Shown: piece by piece, positions 1 through 12,279 of the stretch
Numbering within the stretch: position 1 is the stretch's first letter
Layout: every line of letters begins with the position of its first letter
Assembly: GCA_033980235.1 (NCBI GenBank)
Contig: CM067075.1
Location: 28,889,385-28,953,384 of the forward strand
DNA from: Diadema setosum
Taxonomy: Eukaryota > Echinodermata > Echinoidea > Diadematoida > Diadematidae
DNA length: 64,000 nucleotides
Direction of reading: 5' to 3'
The notes under the pieces: model-generated
What the model was told of the DNA's origin: nothing
Seen by the model: only the letters and a program-made list of their open reading frames with translations
The model's database searches: none
Program-made: the position numbers and the translations under genes

Positions 1-546
1 ACCCTTAGGATTTGTTTTTCCTGTGTGTATTTCAGTAAAAATTCCAACTGTTGTTGTTGGTTTTTTTTTTTTGGTTGTTGTTTTTTGATGTTGTTTTTTT
101 TTAAGGATTGGGGGGGGGGGAGATTATCCATGATGGCACAGAAAGCAAAGGCAACAGTTGTTTGTAAAGCACTAATTCACACATTTATCAACACCACCTA
201 CCCTTCTATTTACGAACAATAAGAGGAGAAAAATGTTCTTTATATTATGGCAGATCAAAGTAGTTGTGGGGCTGGGCTGATATCTTGAAACATGTTTCTG
301 AGTTTGAGACTAACCCCAACAAAAAAATCTATTTGCATTTTCTGAATCCTCAGCAAGTGAATCCCTCTGCCCTACAAGTGCAGGTGCCCTTGTATACAGT
401 TGACTCTATATGAAAGTGACTCCAACTTGCATGTTTTCAGCAAGTCACCCATACAAGTTATAACAAAGATTATGAAATGGGGTTCAGAGGGAGAGAATAA
501 GAATATGTCAAATTTTTATATCCAGTTTTCCAAGAGAATATCTTAC

Positions 547-605
547 CTCATCATACATCATGAGGGCAGTGCCATTTTGCTGAGTGTCCTTTCTTCTGAA
601 GAAGT
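547..605 (-). CDS. sorcin exon 7 (start of EF5)
   Basis: Acceptor aacctgcag, then (D)[19 protein letters not shown], phase 0, donor gtaaga. This corresponds to the RRRDTAQQG part of sorcin EF5. The remaining residues before the stop were not found between 1 and 546, so the last exon is probably outside the window. Confidence 0.88.
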
Positions 606-3600
606 CTGCAGGTTTATTATTGAAAAAAAAAAAAAATCCAAACAGTCAAAACAAATCATCAACGAACAGGCTAGAGCTAAGTCTAGCCTCAACATATCCA
701 TTTCGAAAATCCATCCGAAACCTGGACCCATCAATCACAATGATGCAAAGGAGAGAAACTGACAAGAGATATGCTCGATATTGGAGGGTGGTAAAAAATG
801 GCAAACCAAATCATGTCAATATATACCGTAAAAGTGGATATTTTCGCGTGCTTAATTTGTCGCGCTCAGCGGGGTAAGAAGAAATTCGTGTGTTCCTATT
901 TCCGCGCAATCAGGATCTCAACTACTGGAACACAAGGCAGGCAAATATATTCGCATGCTTTTATTTTCACGCTAGTTTCTGGTTGCGCGAAATGCACGAA
1001 AATTTCAACACCGCGAAAATTTCCACTTTTACAGTACGGGAATTTTTTGTTCACAATTCTTTGCTTTTTACCTCTTTCATTATGAACATATTGTTTGACT
1101 TGATACACACACATTTGTGTGGCCCTACTTTTGAATATTTCTAAGACAGGATACCAATTTCATTATTTGACACACCATACAAAAAAGTGGAATTGTGTTG
1201 CAAGAAACCCCCCGACATTCATCTATAGTATGGTAATATATTTACTATAGCCTCCACGACCAAACCTTGGGAATACACACACATCTTCTGGTTTATCTTC
1301 TAGGTGTGAATCCGGCTCATAACTCTACTTTGTGACTGAGAGGGCACGGCAGAACTTAAACGTCTGGGCAGACCACTTCAAATCAAGAAATCTTACCTGT
1401 AAGAGCTCTCAGGCGAACTGCGCAGCCAACGAAGGCGTCGAAGGCAATCTGGTTGTTGACCCCGTATCGCCTGATGAGGGCGCCGATAGCTTGCGGAGAT
1501 AACCTGTAGCCTGGTGGTGCACGGCAGGGGGGAATGGAAGAGATGCAGATCAAGAATGACATATCATGAGAGTAAAGAGAACGAAGGGAACGTAGGGCAG
1601 AATACAGAGAGAGAGAAGAAACAAGAGTAGAAAAGAATATCACACAGGGGAAATGGATGGAAGAAATGGGTGAGAGAAAGGAAGGAAGAGAGAGGAAGAG
1701 GCTGTTGGATAGGACCACCAACTGCAGTACACGCCACCTACTGTATATGTCACTTAATAGTGAGTCTAATTTTTCACAAAACAGGACTTCCCGACAATTT
1801 TGTAAATGGTTACTGTAAAACAAGGAGTGTTTACATGCATTGTAATTTCACAAATTTTGCGAGCTGAGTTTCGCAAAATTAAAATGCCTACTAAAGATCT
1901 TGTCTACACTATATGCATTGAATGTTAGAGGCAATTCATTCATTCATTCATTCATTCATTCAACACACGAACATTTAATGCCGCGAAAATATTGTGTTTT
2001 ACAGTTCATTCACAATTATTGCGGAGTACCGTGCATAGAGAATGACAGAGCAAGAGACCAAGAGCTGTAGGCAATCCTCAGGTCTGTAGAATAAGGGTCA
2101 GGTGATAAATGGTGTGTGCTGGGGAACACAGATTTAGAAGTCTCTAATATGTCCTTTACACTGTCATTTCTATCACTTACCAAAGGCTCCCAGGGCTCCG
2201 GCCAGCTCGGCGCCGTCAATCATGCCGGACCTGTCGCGGTCGTAGGTCATGAAGGTCTGCTTCCACTGGTTCAAGACCCCCCACAGCTCCTTGAATTCGT
2301 TGAAGCCCATCTTACCTGAGTAGTCTCGCTACAGGGACGGAACGGCGTAGGGCAGAACAGAGCAGGACAACACGGGACAAGGTGGGCCTGAAGTCAAGGA
2401 AAGGATCTTACAAGGGTACTGGCACTTAATTTTGGCAACATCAACGATTCCTGTGACTTTCAGACAAGTCTATCTAACAGATGGCATATGATAAATGTTC
2501 TATTCTATACTATTGCCAAATTATTGCCATCATCCTTATCACCATTACCCTTACTATGATCACATAATAAAGATTAAGATAATGAGAATAATTACAGCAC
2601 TGCTATAAACGATAAGACTGATAAAAAAATTAGCAAGTTCAGTAAAGCAGTTCTGTTCAGGCAATACCAGAAATTACATAGTATGTATGTGTGGCAACTG
2701 CTAGCCATCCAAATTTATACGAGGGCACAAGAATTATCTGGACATTTAGGCATGGCAGGCTCGGGAGTTTGCTCCTACCATAACTTCACAATGTACACAC
2801 AGTTCATCTCTGTCCAATTTAATTCCCTGAAAATGATATGCACACATGTGCAGACCTGAAAATTAATTCCTAGATGCTACACTGCACAAGTACTACCTAT
2901 TCTTTTAATTCACTTATCTCTATTTCATTTACTCACTTCCTTCTTAATATAACATTACATTCAACCTTATCTTTACTTATATACACATCTTTAAGTCCAT
3001 ATCCACTTATCTCTATTTCATATATTTACTTCCTTATTTATCAATTCCTCCTTCTTATTACTTTATTGATCTAATATGTCCATATTCGCTTGATATCTCT
3101 ATTTCATTTATTTACTTCCTTATAATTTTCATCATTTATATTTGCAATACTTCAATAACCTATTCATCTCAGGAAAAAAGAAAAGAAAAGAAGAAATATC
3201 ACTGCAACAATGAAAACCATGTCCAAAGGTAGTTTCAAACTGTTTAACACAAAAGTTAATGCAACAGATTGAACAGTTGATGTACAGAGAATTCAAGGAG
3301 ACCTCCGGATGATTTTCAGATTTTTACATTTGAAAAACTATAAATTAGTTATACTGAGGACAGAGTTTCAGAATTTGTGATGATTGGGATGAAGAATAAG
3401 AATATTTTCAAAATTTAAAATAAATTGCAATGAACAAGGATGATGTCATGGCAGAGTCACCATAAGAATGCATGAGTTGGGGCTCAAGGAAGCAGAACAA
3501 AAGAAGAAGGCATGCATAGATTATACACAGGTGAACTCGCAAGCAAGCGGTATTGTAATGGAATTACACTGACTACATTTCTGAAATATGTGAACCTCCT

Positions 3601-5293
3601 ATGTCATCATCCTTGTTCAGTGTAATTTGTTTAAGGTTTTTCAAAGTATTGTTTCTCTGCTGAAGAACCACAGTAAATTCCACAAATCTATACATGGAGT
3701 TGTCGATTTATGTACTACATGATGTGAAATTATATCACGCCCTGGAATAGATTCAATGTGGAACTCTCCTGTTCAGAAAACCAGAACAGCCCCCAAAGTA
3801 CCAGCAACTGCAAATCTGTGCTAAATATCACTGTCTGAATGATTTGGTATTCATCAAAATGATTCACAAATTTGGGATTTTAGTACCCAACACACATCAC
3901 ACAAAAAATAAAACAACAAACAAACAAACTTTGGAATGCCTTAGTGTGATGATGTCTGAGGAAAACTCTAAAACCCTTTCAACACACAGAGAGGAATGTG
4001 TAGCAGTTCGGGAGGGGGGGGGGGTGGTAATATTTATGTGATGTTCATTATTCTGAAGGTTTGTTATTAATCTGGAAATGAAATAAGGCTTGTTGATCCA
4101 AAACTAGGAGAAATAGTTGCATACAAATGAACCTCATGAATTACAAACCTTTTTTTTTTTTTTTTCCAGATTAATGAACATTTAGAACAACAAACCTTTC
4201 CATTTTGGAATAAGCAAACCTCCAGAATTATGAATCTTATTTCATTTTCAGATAAACTAAACTTTCGGAATAGCCAAACTTATTTATAATTTTTTGGACT
4301 AACAAGCCTTTGGAATAACCAACCCTGGTAATAACGAACCGTATTTCCTTATATGGCTTTGCCAACCTTTGAAATAATGAGCCTTCAGAGTACCAAACTG
4401 CAACTCAATTTTTTACATAGTCAAAGGATACATCAAGCATGTTGATCATCAGGATGCAGGTATCTTTACTGAAGGCTGGAAGAAAGGAAGAAAAGAAATG
4501 TAAACAATAATCATAATATAATATTTCTATATAGCACAATACAACACACTTTGTAGATTAAGCGTTTTACAAACAACAGTTTAAATACTACATAAAGTTT
4601 ATAGTTAAAAGTTAGTACTTGTGAAATAATGAATGGTTGCTGTCTACACAAAATATTAAAGCGAGTTTTCAATTTGTTGTTGTTGTTGTTGTTGATGTGT
4701 TCAAGATGTGTTTGAGATCTGAGTAACTGGGAGAGGGAGTTCCAAAGGACTGGACCTGCATCATAGGCAAATGTCCTTTCACCATATCTTTTGGCTCTTC
4801 TCGAGTTCAATGGGAGCAGATTCTGAGACGCAAATCGGAGAGTTCTTGAAGGGATGTATGGACTGACCAATTCAGATATATGTAGTCGAATGATATATTG
4901 TGGTCAACTCGAGTATCAATATCATCAACATGAAACAGCTGAACAGAAAACTGGTTTTAATCTAAAAAAAAGAAAAGAAGAAGAAGTATTCAAATTATTC
5001 ACATTTTGACTCCTGGTTATTTTGATGTGTTTCATACTTCACACTGGGAACATCTTCTTTCACATACATGTATGCAAAAACTAAATGCCTCTGAGAGAGT
5101 ATACTAGTATGAATGAGTCTTGCTATGTGACCTGGATACTGCACCATTTTTGTTTTTAATTTCCAAAGTGATTTCCTGCCATAGCAAATAATCGTTGGGC
5201 GAGTTTAACTTTCGTATGGACAGAAACATACCAGCAAGTTTCGAGGAACAGCCCCTTTGAACCCCCCCCCCAAAAAAAAAAACACACAGAGAA

Positions 5294-5328
<35 letters not shown>

Positions 5329-8300
5329 GGCAGATTGACTTTTATCACGACCAAGCCTTCAAGAAAGAACATGTGGCATTGACATGGCATGACCTACAAT
5401 TGTAACTACATACACTCATTGTGTGTGTAATTTCTGCTGTATCAGGCTTGTACCTACAAAGTGTATGTGCCAGCAAAGTTTTTCAGTCGTCTATCTGCAC
5501 AAATTACATGCTTTGTTGTTGGTGCTACATGGTGCCTCATATCTCTCCACATCACACATAGTCTTTACAGCAATCCTTTGGAGACTGGATCCCAAAATTC
5601 ACCAAAACACTTTTTCTCATTCTTGCAATAGCTTACTTTCTTCGGTACCATGAATTCATTTTCTTTTCACGAGTATGGAAGATACTTTGATGTTCTGCCG
5701 AGTACTTGGCACGCCACAACTCTACGCAGGCCCACATGAAAGCCCACTAATTTTAAAGTGGCTTTTCTCACCAAACCTGCAAAGAGTTACAGAATGCTGG
5801 GTACCGACTGCACCACATAGCTCATGCTACCTATAGGTTGTGGATACACCCGCCTACGTAAAAAAGGAATCCCATTTTCTTTGCTCACTTTTCCACTAAT
5901 ACGTAAAAAAAGGGTCGCAAATGGGTACACAAGGTACATGAATAAATCTTCAATATGTTTGATAATCTTTTTTCTTTCTTTTCTTTTGTTGTTGCATGCT
6001 TTGGCTTAGAGCATGGGACACAAATATATTCAACACTAACCTACCGTATGCCATGCCTGAGCAATAGCACGTCACACTATGCAACTTAACATCAATGCCT
6101 GCGCAATACTGTAGTATGTAACACTTCGCTATTTAATGCCAATGCCTACGCAAAGGTACACGTTTGTATGCTATTCTCTGACAGAGTGATGAAAATCCTT
6201 TGAGACCTATAAAGGATTTACCCAAACACTTCTTTTTCGCATTCTTTCGGTCATTTGCTTCTGTCAAAATGACTTTCTAGAGCACATGCGGCCAATTTTG
6301 GCGCAGTAGGTACACGACACTTTGCAACTCTACGCAGCCCCTCAGCACATGAACACAAACTAACACAACAAATGAACAACAAAACAAATAATGCATGCAG
6401 ACATCAGAACAGACCTTTAGGCCCGAATTCACGAAGGTGGTACAATTGAAACCATGGTTTAAACCATGGACAATTTGTATGAAGTGCCAAGTGTCGCATG
6501 GCCTATTTTGTTATGAAATCAGTCATTTCATTGATCATTACATCAACGAAATGACAACATTTTGTCAACAAAATGATCGTTTCATTAACAAAATTAACAT
6601 TTTGTCAACAAAATTGTTAAAAATTTCATCGATGAAATGACTGATTTTGTAACAAAATAGGCCATGCGACACTTGGCGCTCCATACAAACTGTCCATGAT
6701 TTAAACAATGGTTTCGATAATGTACCATCTTTGTGAATTCGGGCCTTTTTATAGTGTATACAAGAAAGGGGGCAGTCACTGAACAAATGTATGCAAATAC
6801 TGTTTGCACAATTCTGTGTCCATGAGTGTGAGTGATTTTCTCCTTCAAAAAAAGAAAAAAAAAGTGTTTTAATAATATGAACTTACGCTGATAGGAGCCA
6901 GATATTCCAGAAGAGGACAGACATTGTTGCAGCTCATTCTGGTCTATTTGCTGATCCTGTAATTTCATCGTAATAAGTATCAAAGGGGAACATCAACCAT
7001 AAATACAATTAGTATGATATAAAATTGTAGTATGATAAGATATAATATAATATTGTAATATAATCTAATATTTACCATAATATAATATAATATAATATAA
7101 TATAATATAATATAATATAATATAATATAATATAATATAATATAACACAATACAATACAATACAATACAATATAATGTAATATTAAATAATATAAATTTT
7201 GTCCTTGGTATCTTCTTAAAGGTAGGGAATCCCATTTGCATGCCTTAAATGAAGAGTTGTGTAAACACAGTGGTATGTTGAAGAGAGTATCATTTTAGAA
7301 ACTCCCATAAAGTATTGAAAGTGGAAGGTAACATTTAGTACATTTTTATTGACCGTTAGATTTTGAATTGAATTTTTTTGGGGGCTCACCGTAAATTCCA
7401 GTACATTACTAGGCTACGTTTGCAGACTCATGCACTGCATGTGTGTCCATCATGTATATTTTGTGAATAAAGTTCATCAAAACTTACAAACATTTCTATA
7501 TACAGGTGTACATTCTTGCCACACACTCTATAGAAATGTTATTACATCAGCTCTTATACTTTTAGATTTGTGTTTATAGATAAAAAATACAGAAGACTGC
7601 AACAAAAAGGCTTAAGTGTGGCTGACACACAGAACTACTGAGTAGTTGAGTTTTGTGCATTATTCAAATTGTAGATAACTGTTGACTTCCAAATTTCTAA
7701 GCAGTGGCCTAAACAAGTCCCCTGAGGTTCATATTTAATGTTTTGCTGCATTTTGGGAGTTCTGTAAAAGGTATCCCCTACCTTTAAAGGAGAAGTGCAG
7801 ACGATTTTGAATAAATTTCACCATAATCTACATAAATCAAGGACCATAATGACTAAGTTTCATTGAAAAATACCCTCCCAACTCGTCACAATCGATTGTT
7901 TAGCATCCCTAATTTTGAATTGTAACTGTTTCTGTACGCCGGCGAGAAAGATCACGTGACGACGTGATGGCGTGACGTATTAGCATCACATTGCTTTTTG
8001 TTTGGAGCGTCAGCTGGCTCGGGGAGCCCTGCTTGAGCAACAGCGACACGGGCCGAGCAAGCGGTAGCGTTCCGCGTGGTTCCGGCCACGCAGCGGATGC
8101 ACGCGGCATGCACTTCACTTCGAAAATGCCGATGTGTGAGCGTTTGGGTGTTCTGATAAACCAGGTGATGGCCAGAAGAAGAGGTTTTTGGCATTCCGAA
8201 CCCAGAATATGAGCGGGAAAGGTGCGCAAGATGGCTCTCCAATATTTTAATTGACAAGTTTGTCGTCAAAACTTACAAATACACTACTCGATGCAGCCTC

Positions 8301-11300
8301 GTCATATTCCCCATCGGCGGCGTAATTGCAACCAGTAGCCCCATACGCATAGTGTAATGGGGCTGCGCACTGTAGCATTCAGGATCATGATAAGGTAGTA
8401 TCGCTGATAAATATCAACTTAAAATTGAAAAATTTCTTCAATTTGAAGACTTACCAGTGAAGTTGAAGTATTGACAACAGGCTTCGAGCAACGCTTGGTT
8501 CTGCCAATAGTCCCTTTCTGTTCGAATTAATGACTTAATGTGACTCGGTCGAGAGGAACCTGGGAGAGCTACACTGAATTATTGACGGCCAGCGCATAAC
8601 CGGAGATGTGTGCGCACAGAGATGTCTCTTTGTGTGTGCGCCTGTGCTGGCCGTCAATAATTCAGTGTAGCTCCCCAAGGTTCCTCTCGACCGAGTCACA
8701 TTAAGTCATCAATTTGAACAGAGAAGGACTATTGGCAGAACCAAACGTTGCCCAAAGCCTATTGTCAATACTTTAACATTACTGTTAAGTCTTCAAATTG
8801 AAGAAATATTTCAATTTCAAGTTGATATTTATCTGCGATGCTACCCGATCATGACCCTGAATGCTACAGTACGCAGTCCCATTACGCTATGTGTATGGGA
8901 CTGCTGGTCGCAGTTACCGGCGGCGGTAGTATGATGAAGCTGCCGCTGGCGTTTCTTCCGCGGATCAAGTTATACTGTCGTAATTTACCACCGTCAGACA
9001 TACTCAACAGTCTCGGACAACAAGAGAGGCAATAATTCTGAAATTGACAGACTGATTTCAGATTGTTTACACTCAGAAGTTGAAAAAAAAAAAAAAAAAG
9101 ATTGCGGATTGTGATAGCATTTGGCAGCAGCAGACGTAAATGTATGCCTGATCACTCTGATGACAACAATAGCCAATGAATTGTAAATGATGGGGTGGAC
9201 ACTAATAAGTACGGCAGTATTACAATACATATAATATTTCAATAAAATGAAAATGTTATAACATTGCAACTATTTTACATTAATCTTTGACGGATTTTAT
9301 ATAGATATATACCTAAGATCATTTGAATAAAGGAGTACAGCATTTGGCAACAGCACTCCCAAAACAGTGTATGGACTCTTGCGGTAGCACCAACTAGGCA
9401 GACCTCAGCAGGCATGCAGATACCGGGCTGCAGTCAGCAGTGCGATGGGAGATCGATGCATAGCTGGGCTGCACTTGCGGTGCTCCGCTGAGGAAAGTGA
9501 GTCTGTGACGTCACGCGCAATGCATACTGGGACAGATAGTACGAAGGGCTGCTCGCGACGGATTCGAACATGAAGAATTACCTTATTTTTCAAAAAAATC
9601 ATGGTAAATGTATCTGATGGTCTTTTCTCGTCGGGAAAAGGGTAATAGGTTCATGAAATATTGTTCTTTGTTCTTTGTTTGCCACTGTTCTTCAGTACAC
9701 ATGGGAAACGGCTGATAATCGTCTGGACTTCCCCTTTAAAGACAGAGACAGCAACAAATCTGAGGGAATGATTTATTGCAATGTCTGGACAGCCGCAATA
9801 TATGTGTAATTCTCGATTCCTCTTTTAATTGCCCACAGGGCCATTATCACCAAACTAGGTTTCACATGCAAAGAATTTTATGTCTACTGTAGGTATGCAT
9901 TATGGCAAATGACAACAGTTAAAGAACAAAAAAAAAATCTTTGATCAAACAAAAACAACAAAAAAATCATGTATGTTTCTACCTCTATTTCCACTGAGTA
10001 AGTCCTTCTGAAAAATTTTATAACTAAAAGATCTGCTAAGACCCATGCCCTTGAGATTTAATACCAAGGATTTCAATGTGTTTTGTAGTATAAACACATA
10101 AGGCGTATTTGGCAGTGCTTTTATTTTCACAAATTTTGCTAGTCAACGGATATTTGCAAAATGAACAATTCAAAAATATTGCCTACCATAACATTTTTAT
10201 ATTAAGCACTGTATGTTGCACCTAAGATAGGAATATGCTAAACATAGATTCTTTCAAAAAGTTATTTTTTAATACTTCACCTCATTCCTACAGTGTGGTT
10301 CTACATCATGAATTTTGATAACCACTTGCAAGGTTGTTCCCCACAGGGCCCTGTTTCATAAAGCTGTTTGTAAAGTTACACATGACTTTTCAAAGGACTG
10401 GAATAAGAAGTGCCAATATGTGCCCCTATTTTTTTCCCTTACATTTTGACAAAGTACGACTGCATGTCAATATTTCATCTACATTGGGGCAAAAATACTC
10501 TTTCAACTAAAAACGTGTGTTAACAGATAATCATTATCATCTGCAAACTTAATCTTTAGTTAGTGAAATTAACAATGATTAGGAAACCCACTTGGCTTGC
10601 CATAATCTAAGTCGCTCGTAAAGTCATGCATAACAGCTTTATGAAACAGGGCCCTGGGCCCTGTTTCATAAAGCTGTTTGTAAAGTTACGAACAACTTAC
10701 GAGCGACTGGTGATCAGTTCTGATGTGCTATACTTATAAGAATTTCCATAATTTAGCACAAGACCTGATCACCAGTCGCTCGTAAGTTGTTCGTAACTTT
10801 ACGAACAGCTTTATGAAACACCCCCCGGTCCTACATGTACTTTGTGAACCAGCAGATCAGAGTGCATGAAAAGTTACAAAAAAAAAAAAAAAAAAAAAAA
10901 AAAAAACATACTCACTTGTCCTGCTACAGCAGCAAAATATCCATACAGGGGATCCTGGTGCACAAAATTGGGTTGGGATGGAAGCGGTGGTCATGGAGGA
11001 GACATAATAAATGAAAAGAGAAGGAATTTGGTTAGTCAGCTCTGACCCTCTATCAAGAAGCTATCTGTATGACCTCTAAGTTAACTTCTAATAAGAAGAT
11101 GAGGGAGTGCTGCATGAAATACATCCAAATATCACCTGCACTTTTAAAGGGGTTGGCTAGTACCTGATCAGTGGGAATCAGTGGGAATACTGGGGGGTGA
11201 TTGTTCCAATTCTTGTGGGATTCATTTAAGAGTACATTATATATATATCTATTGTTGTGTGAAAATTATTTGCTTCAGAATGGTCTCATATTCAAGTAAT

Positions 11301-12115
11301 GTGCAGTTTAATGTTTCCAGGTTAGCATGCCTGTAAGCTGTACAGTGACGGGGCGATCACCCTGTCACTGTACAGGCATGCTAACCTGGAAACATATTAC
11401 TTGAATATGAGACCATTCTAAAGCAAATAATTTTCACACAAATAAGATATATAATTTACCCTTAAATGAATCCCACAAGGATTGGAACAATCATCCCCTG
11501 GCATTCCCACTGATCAGTTACTAGCCATCCCCTTTAAAACAAAGGATTATAAACTATGAACAATACTTCTCTTGGTGCATAAAGAAGATTGAGGTTCTGT
11601 GATGATATATTTCAAAGGAGCTCACGAAAAGAAAAAAAATTCAGTTGTGCCAAAATCTGACAAGAGTAGCTGCCAAACTGAGGGGGAAGTGATGGAAGAT
11701 ATCACCTGCACTTTCAAAACAGTTACAGTATCTCTCTTAATGCATAAAGAATATTGAGGTTCTGTGATATTCAATAATTCAAAAGAGATCTGGAAAAGGA
11801 AAAAAAAAAAATCAGTTGTGCAAAATCTGATGAGAGTAGCCACCCAATTGGGGGAAAAAATGCATGATGGAAGTCGTGGAACATCCTCATTACCATTGCT
11901 GATAGTGGAGCGGCGGGGTAACCAGGGGTAGGCGGGTATGCTGGATTTGCTGCCGGCACCGCTGGAGGCACTGCCGGTGGAACCACTGGTGGTACCACCG
12001 GTGGCACTGCCGCCGGCAGCGGTGGGTAGGGTCCTGCGGTCATAGACTTAACCATCGCATCGTGCGTTTCTGACATAGACTTTAGAGCGGACTTGGCGAA
12101 ACCAAAGGGATCCAT
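547..12115 (-). CDS. sorcin-like penta-EF-hand calcium-binding protein, Pro-rich isoform (3' end off window)
   Basis: Seven coding exons join in frame: 12115-11894, 10954-10916, 6956-6887, 4475-4432, 2328-2181, 1510-1397 and 605-547. They give 232 residues, and the final 8 or so residues are expected left of position 1. Residues 1-74 are a Pro-rich head with VPP repeats. The PEF core starts at [15 protein letters not shown]1 is atypical ([12 protein letters not shown]); EF2 (D125-E136, [12 protein letters not shown]) and EF3 (D155-E166, [12 protein letters not shown]) are canonical calcium loops; EF4 ([12 protein letters not shown]) is degenerate; EF5, the dimerisation hand, begins at [11 protein letters not shown]. 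The order and wording match sorcin more closely than grancalcin, ALG-2 or peflin. Sorcin is a calcium-dependent regulator that moves to membranes and modulates ryanodine receptors and calcium channels; that role here is by family. All splice sites are GT-AG and all phases agree. Confidence 0.93.
826..1039. mobile_element. foldback MITE with gcgaaaat ends
   Basis: Left ccgtaaaagtggatattttc, right gaaaatttccacttttacag plus tacgg. Related gcgaaaat words recur near 1800-2008, 10110-10200 and 20000-20200. Confidence 0.7.
1397..1510 (-). CDS. sorcin exon 6 (EF4)
   Basis: Encodes (G)[18 protein letters not shown] then [17 protein letters not shown]. The RLSPQA and LRALT blocks are typical of sorcin. 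The EF4 loop lacks the full set of acidic ligands, as usual in the family. Ends phase 1 before gtaaga. Confidence 0.93.
1937..1961. repeat. (ATTC)n microsatellite
   Basis: Six tandem tetramers in the sorcin intron. Confidence 0.85.
2181..2328 (-). CDS. sorcin exon 5 (EF2 and EF3)
   Basis: Encodes [16 protein letters not shown] through [20 protein letters not shown], which is most of EF2 and all of EF3, the two high-affinity calcium sites joined by the long central helix. Acceptor ccctgtag, donor gtaagtg, ends phase 1. Confidence 0.94.
3292..3760 (+). mobile_element. MITE family A (copy 1, decayed right end)
   Basis: About 465 bp closely matching copies at 26262-26755 and 35538-36004. Left end caaggagacctccggatgat; the right end is diverged (cacgccctggaatag). 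Confidence 0.75.
4040..4400. repeat. decayed ttcggaataacgaacc subrepeat block
   Basis: Words such as ttcggaatagccaaac and ggaataaccaaccc repeat at short spacing with many substitutions. Cleaner blocks of the same type lie at 47785-48057 and 59665-59845. Confidence 0.6.
4432..4475 (-). CDS. sorcin exon 4 (linker helix into EF2)
   Basis: A 44-nt exon with a strong pyrimidine acceptor (ttcctttcttccag). It encodes (P)[14 protein letters not shown], matching the conserved helix before EF2. It is too short to stand out as an ORF and was found by phase and motif. Donor is GAT|gtatcc. Confidence 0.9.
4505..4910 (-). mobile_element. LINE 3' end (ORF2 C-terminus and tail)
   Basis: Minus-strand reading gives [20 protein letters not shown] then [13 protein letters not shown], the conserved tail after the reverse transcriptase in CR1/L2-type non-LTR elements. 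Followed by an (AAC)n stretch in the frame and an A/T-rich tail. 5'-truncated. Confidence 0.65.
6420..6745. mobile_element. foldback MITE, ends ggcccgaattcac
   Basis: Long inverted repeat: ggcccgaattcacgaaggtg on the left and ctttgtgaattcgggcc on the right, with arms pairing almost to the centre around 6580. Confidence 0.85.
6887..6956 (-). CDS. sorcin exon 3 (EF1 loop)
   Basis: Begins [20 protein letters not shown] and ends in phase 1 before gtaagt. It completes the atypical first EF-hand, with Asp and Glu at the expected places and a Gln where many sorcins have Gly. Confidence 0.92.
7020..7185. repeat. (TATAA)n microsatellite
   Basis: Pentamer tract with a shift to (CAATA)n at its right end. 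Confidence 0.95.
7216..7787. mobile_element. foldback MITE, ends TTAAAGGTAGGG
   Basis: Left end ttaaaggtagggaatccc, right end ggtatcccctacctttaa. It abuts the next element and shares its terminal TTAA. Confidence 0.82.
7784..9739. mobile_element. long TTAAAGG foldback element (about 1.96 kb)
   Basis: Left ttaaaggagaagtgcagacg, right cgtctggacttcccctttaa. The interior is GC-richer near 7925-8220 and 9400-9570, and contains a 660-bp hairpin. No transposase ORF recognised. Confidence 0.75.
8293..8955. repeat. near-perfect 660-bp hairpin nested in the long foldback element
   Basis: Arms pair about a centre near 8624; for example gagctacactgaattattga (8567-8587 on one strand) is mirrored at 8661-8681. 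Almost no loop. Most differences are single substitutions. Confidence 0.85.
10344..10655. mobile_element. foldback MITE, ends gggccctgtttcataaagc
   Basis: Inverted ends cagggccctgtttcataaag and ctttatgaaacagggccct. Immediately followed by a second member of the family. Confidence 0.8.
10654..10826. mobile_element. foldback MITE of the same family, adjacent copy
   Basis: Arms contain gttacgaacaacttacgagc, mirrored on the right. Closely related to the copy at 14755-14930. Confidence 0.8.
10916..10954 (-). CDS. sorcin exon 2 (common exon)
   Basis: Thirteen codons, [13 protein letters not shown], phase 0 at both ends, with acceptor tgcaccag and donor gtgagt. This peptide is a hallmark of sorcin and its close relatives. 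Both candidate first exons join here without changing frame. Confidence 0.92.
11144..11537. mobile_element. foldback MITE, ends TTAAAGGGGTTGGCTAG
   Basis: Arms pair along nearly the full length, meeting near 11345 (gtacagtgacggggcgatc). A partial relative is seen at about 19660-19840. Confidence 0.85.
11563..11876. repeat. direct duplication of about 150 bp next to sorcin exon 1a
   Basis: Copies at about 11563-11694 and 11727-11876 share gcataaagaa, attgaggttctgtgat and tcagttgtg. The right copy ends 18 bp from the exon 1a donor. Confidence 0.7.
11894..12115 (-). CDS. sorcin exon 1a, Pro-rich N-terminus
   Basis: ATG at 12115-12113 opens 74 codons ending at donor ATG|gtaatg, phase 0. It encodes [14 protein letters not shown] and then a stretch of VPPV/VPPA repeats and [11 protein letters not shown]. 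Pro-rich heads of this kind occur in peflin and grancalcin, but the first 30 residues are unlike the sorcin heads I know. A TATA-like box lies about 160 bp upstream. Confidence 0.85.
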
Positions 12116-12271
12116 CGCTCTCACAAAAAAAAGCACTCCTCGTATCCAACTCGTATAAAAAAAAATAAAAAATCCCGGTGCAGTAGTTGTTTCGAACACC
12201 AAGATTGCCGATAGCACGGTATGTGTGTGAGACACAAGACACACTGACTGGCAATGCACAAAATCTGAGAG

Positions 12272-12279
12272 CTTTTATA
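12272..12279 (-). promoter_or_regulatory. TATA box of the downstream sorcin promoter
   Basis: Minus-strand TATAAAAG lies about 160 bp upstream of the exon 1a ATG. A start near 12245 would leave a 5' UTR of about 130 nt with no intron. The motif and its placement are seen; its use is inferred. Confidence 0.5.

Noticed and set aside
1..546. Search for the last sorcin exon (expected FLQCVMS-like end)
   Set aside because: No acceptor plus matching codons were found on the minus strand here, so the exon is assumed to lie beyond the window.
5104..5390. ORFs starting with long Cys-Val runs
   Set aside because: They translate an (AC)n microsatellite.
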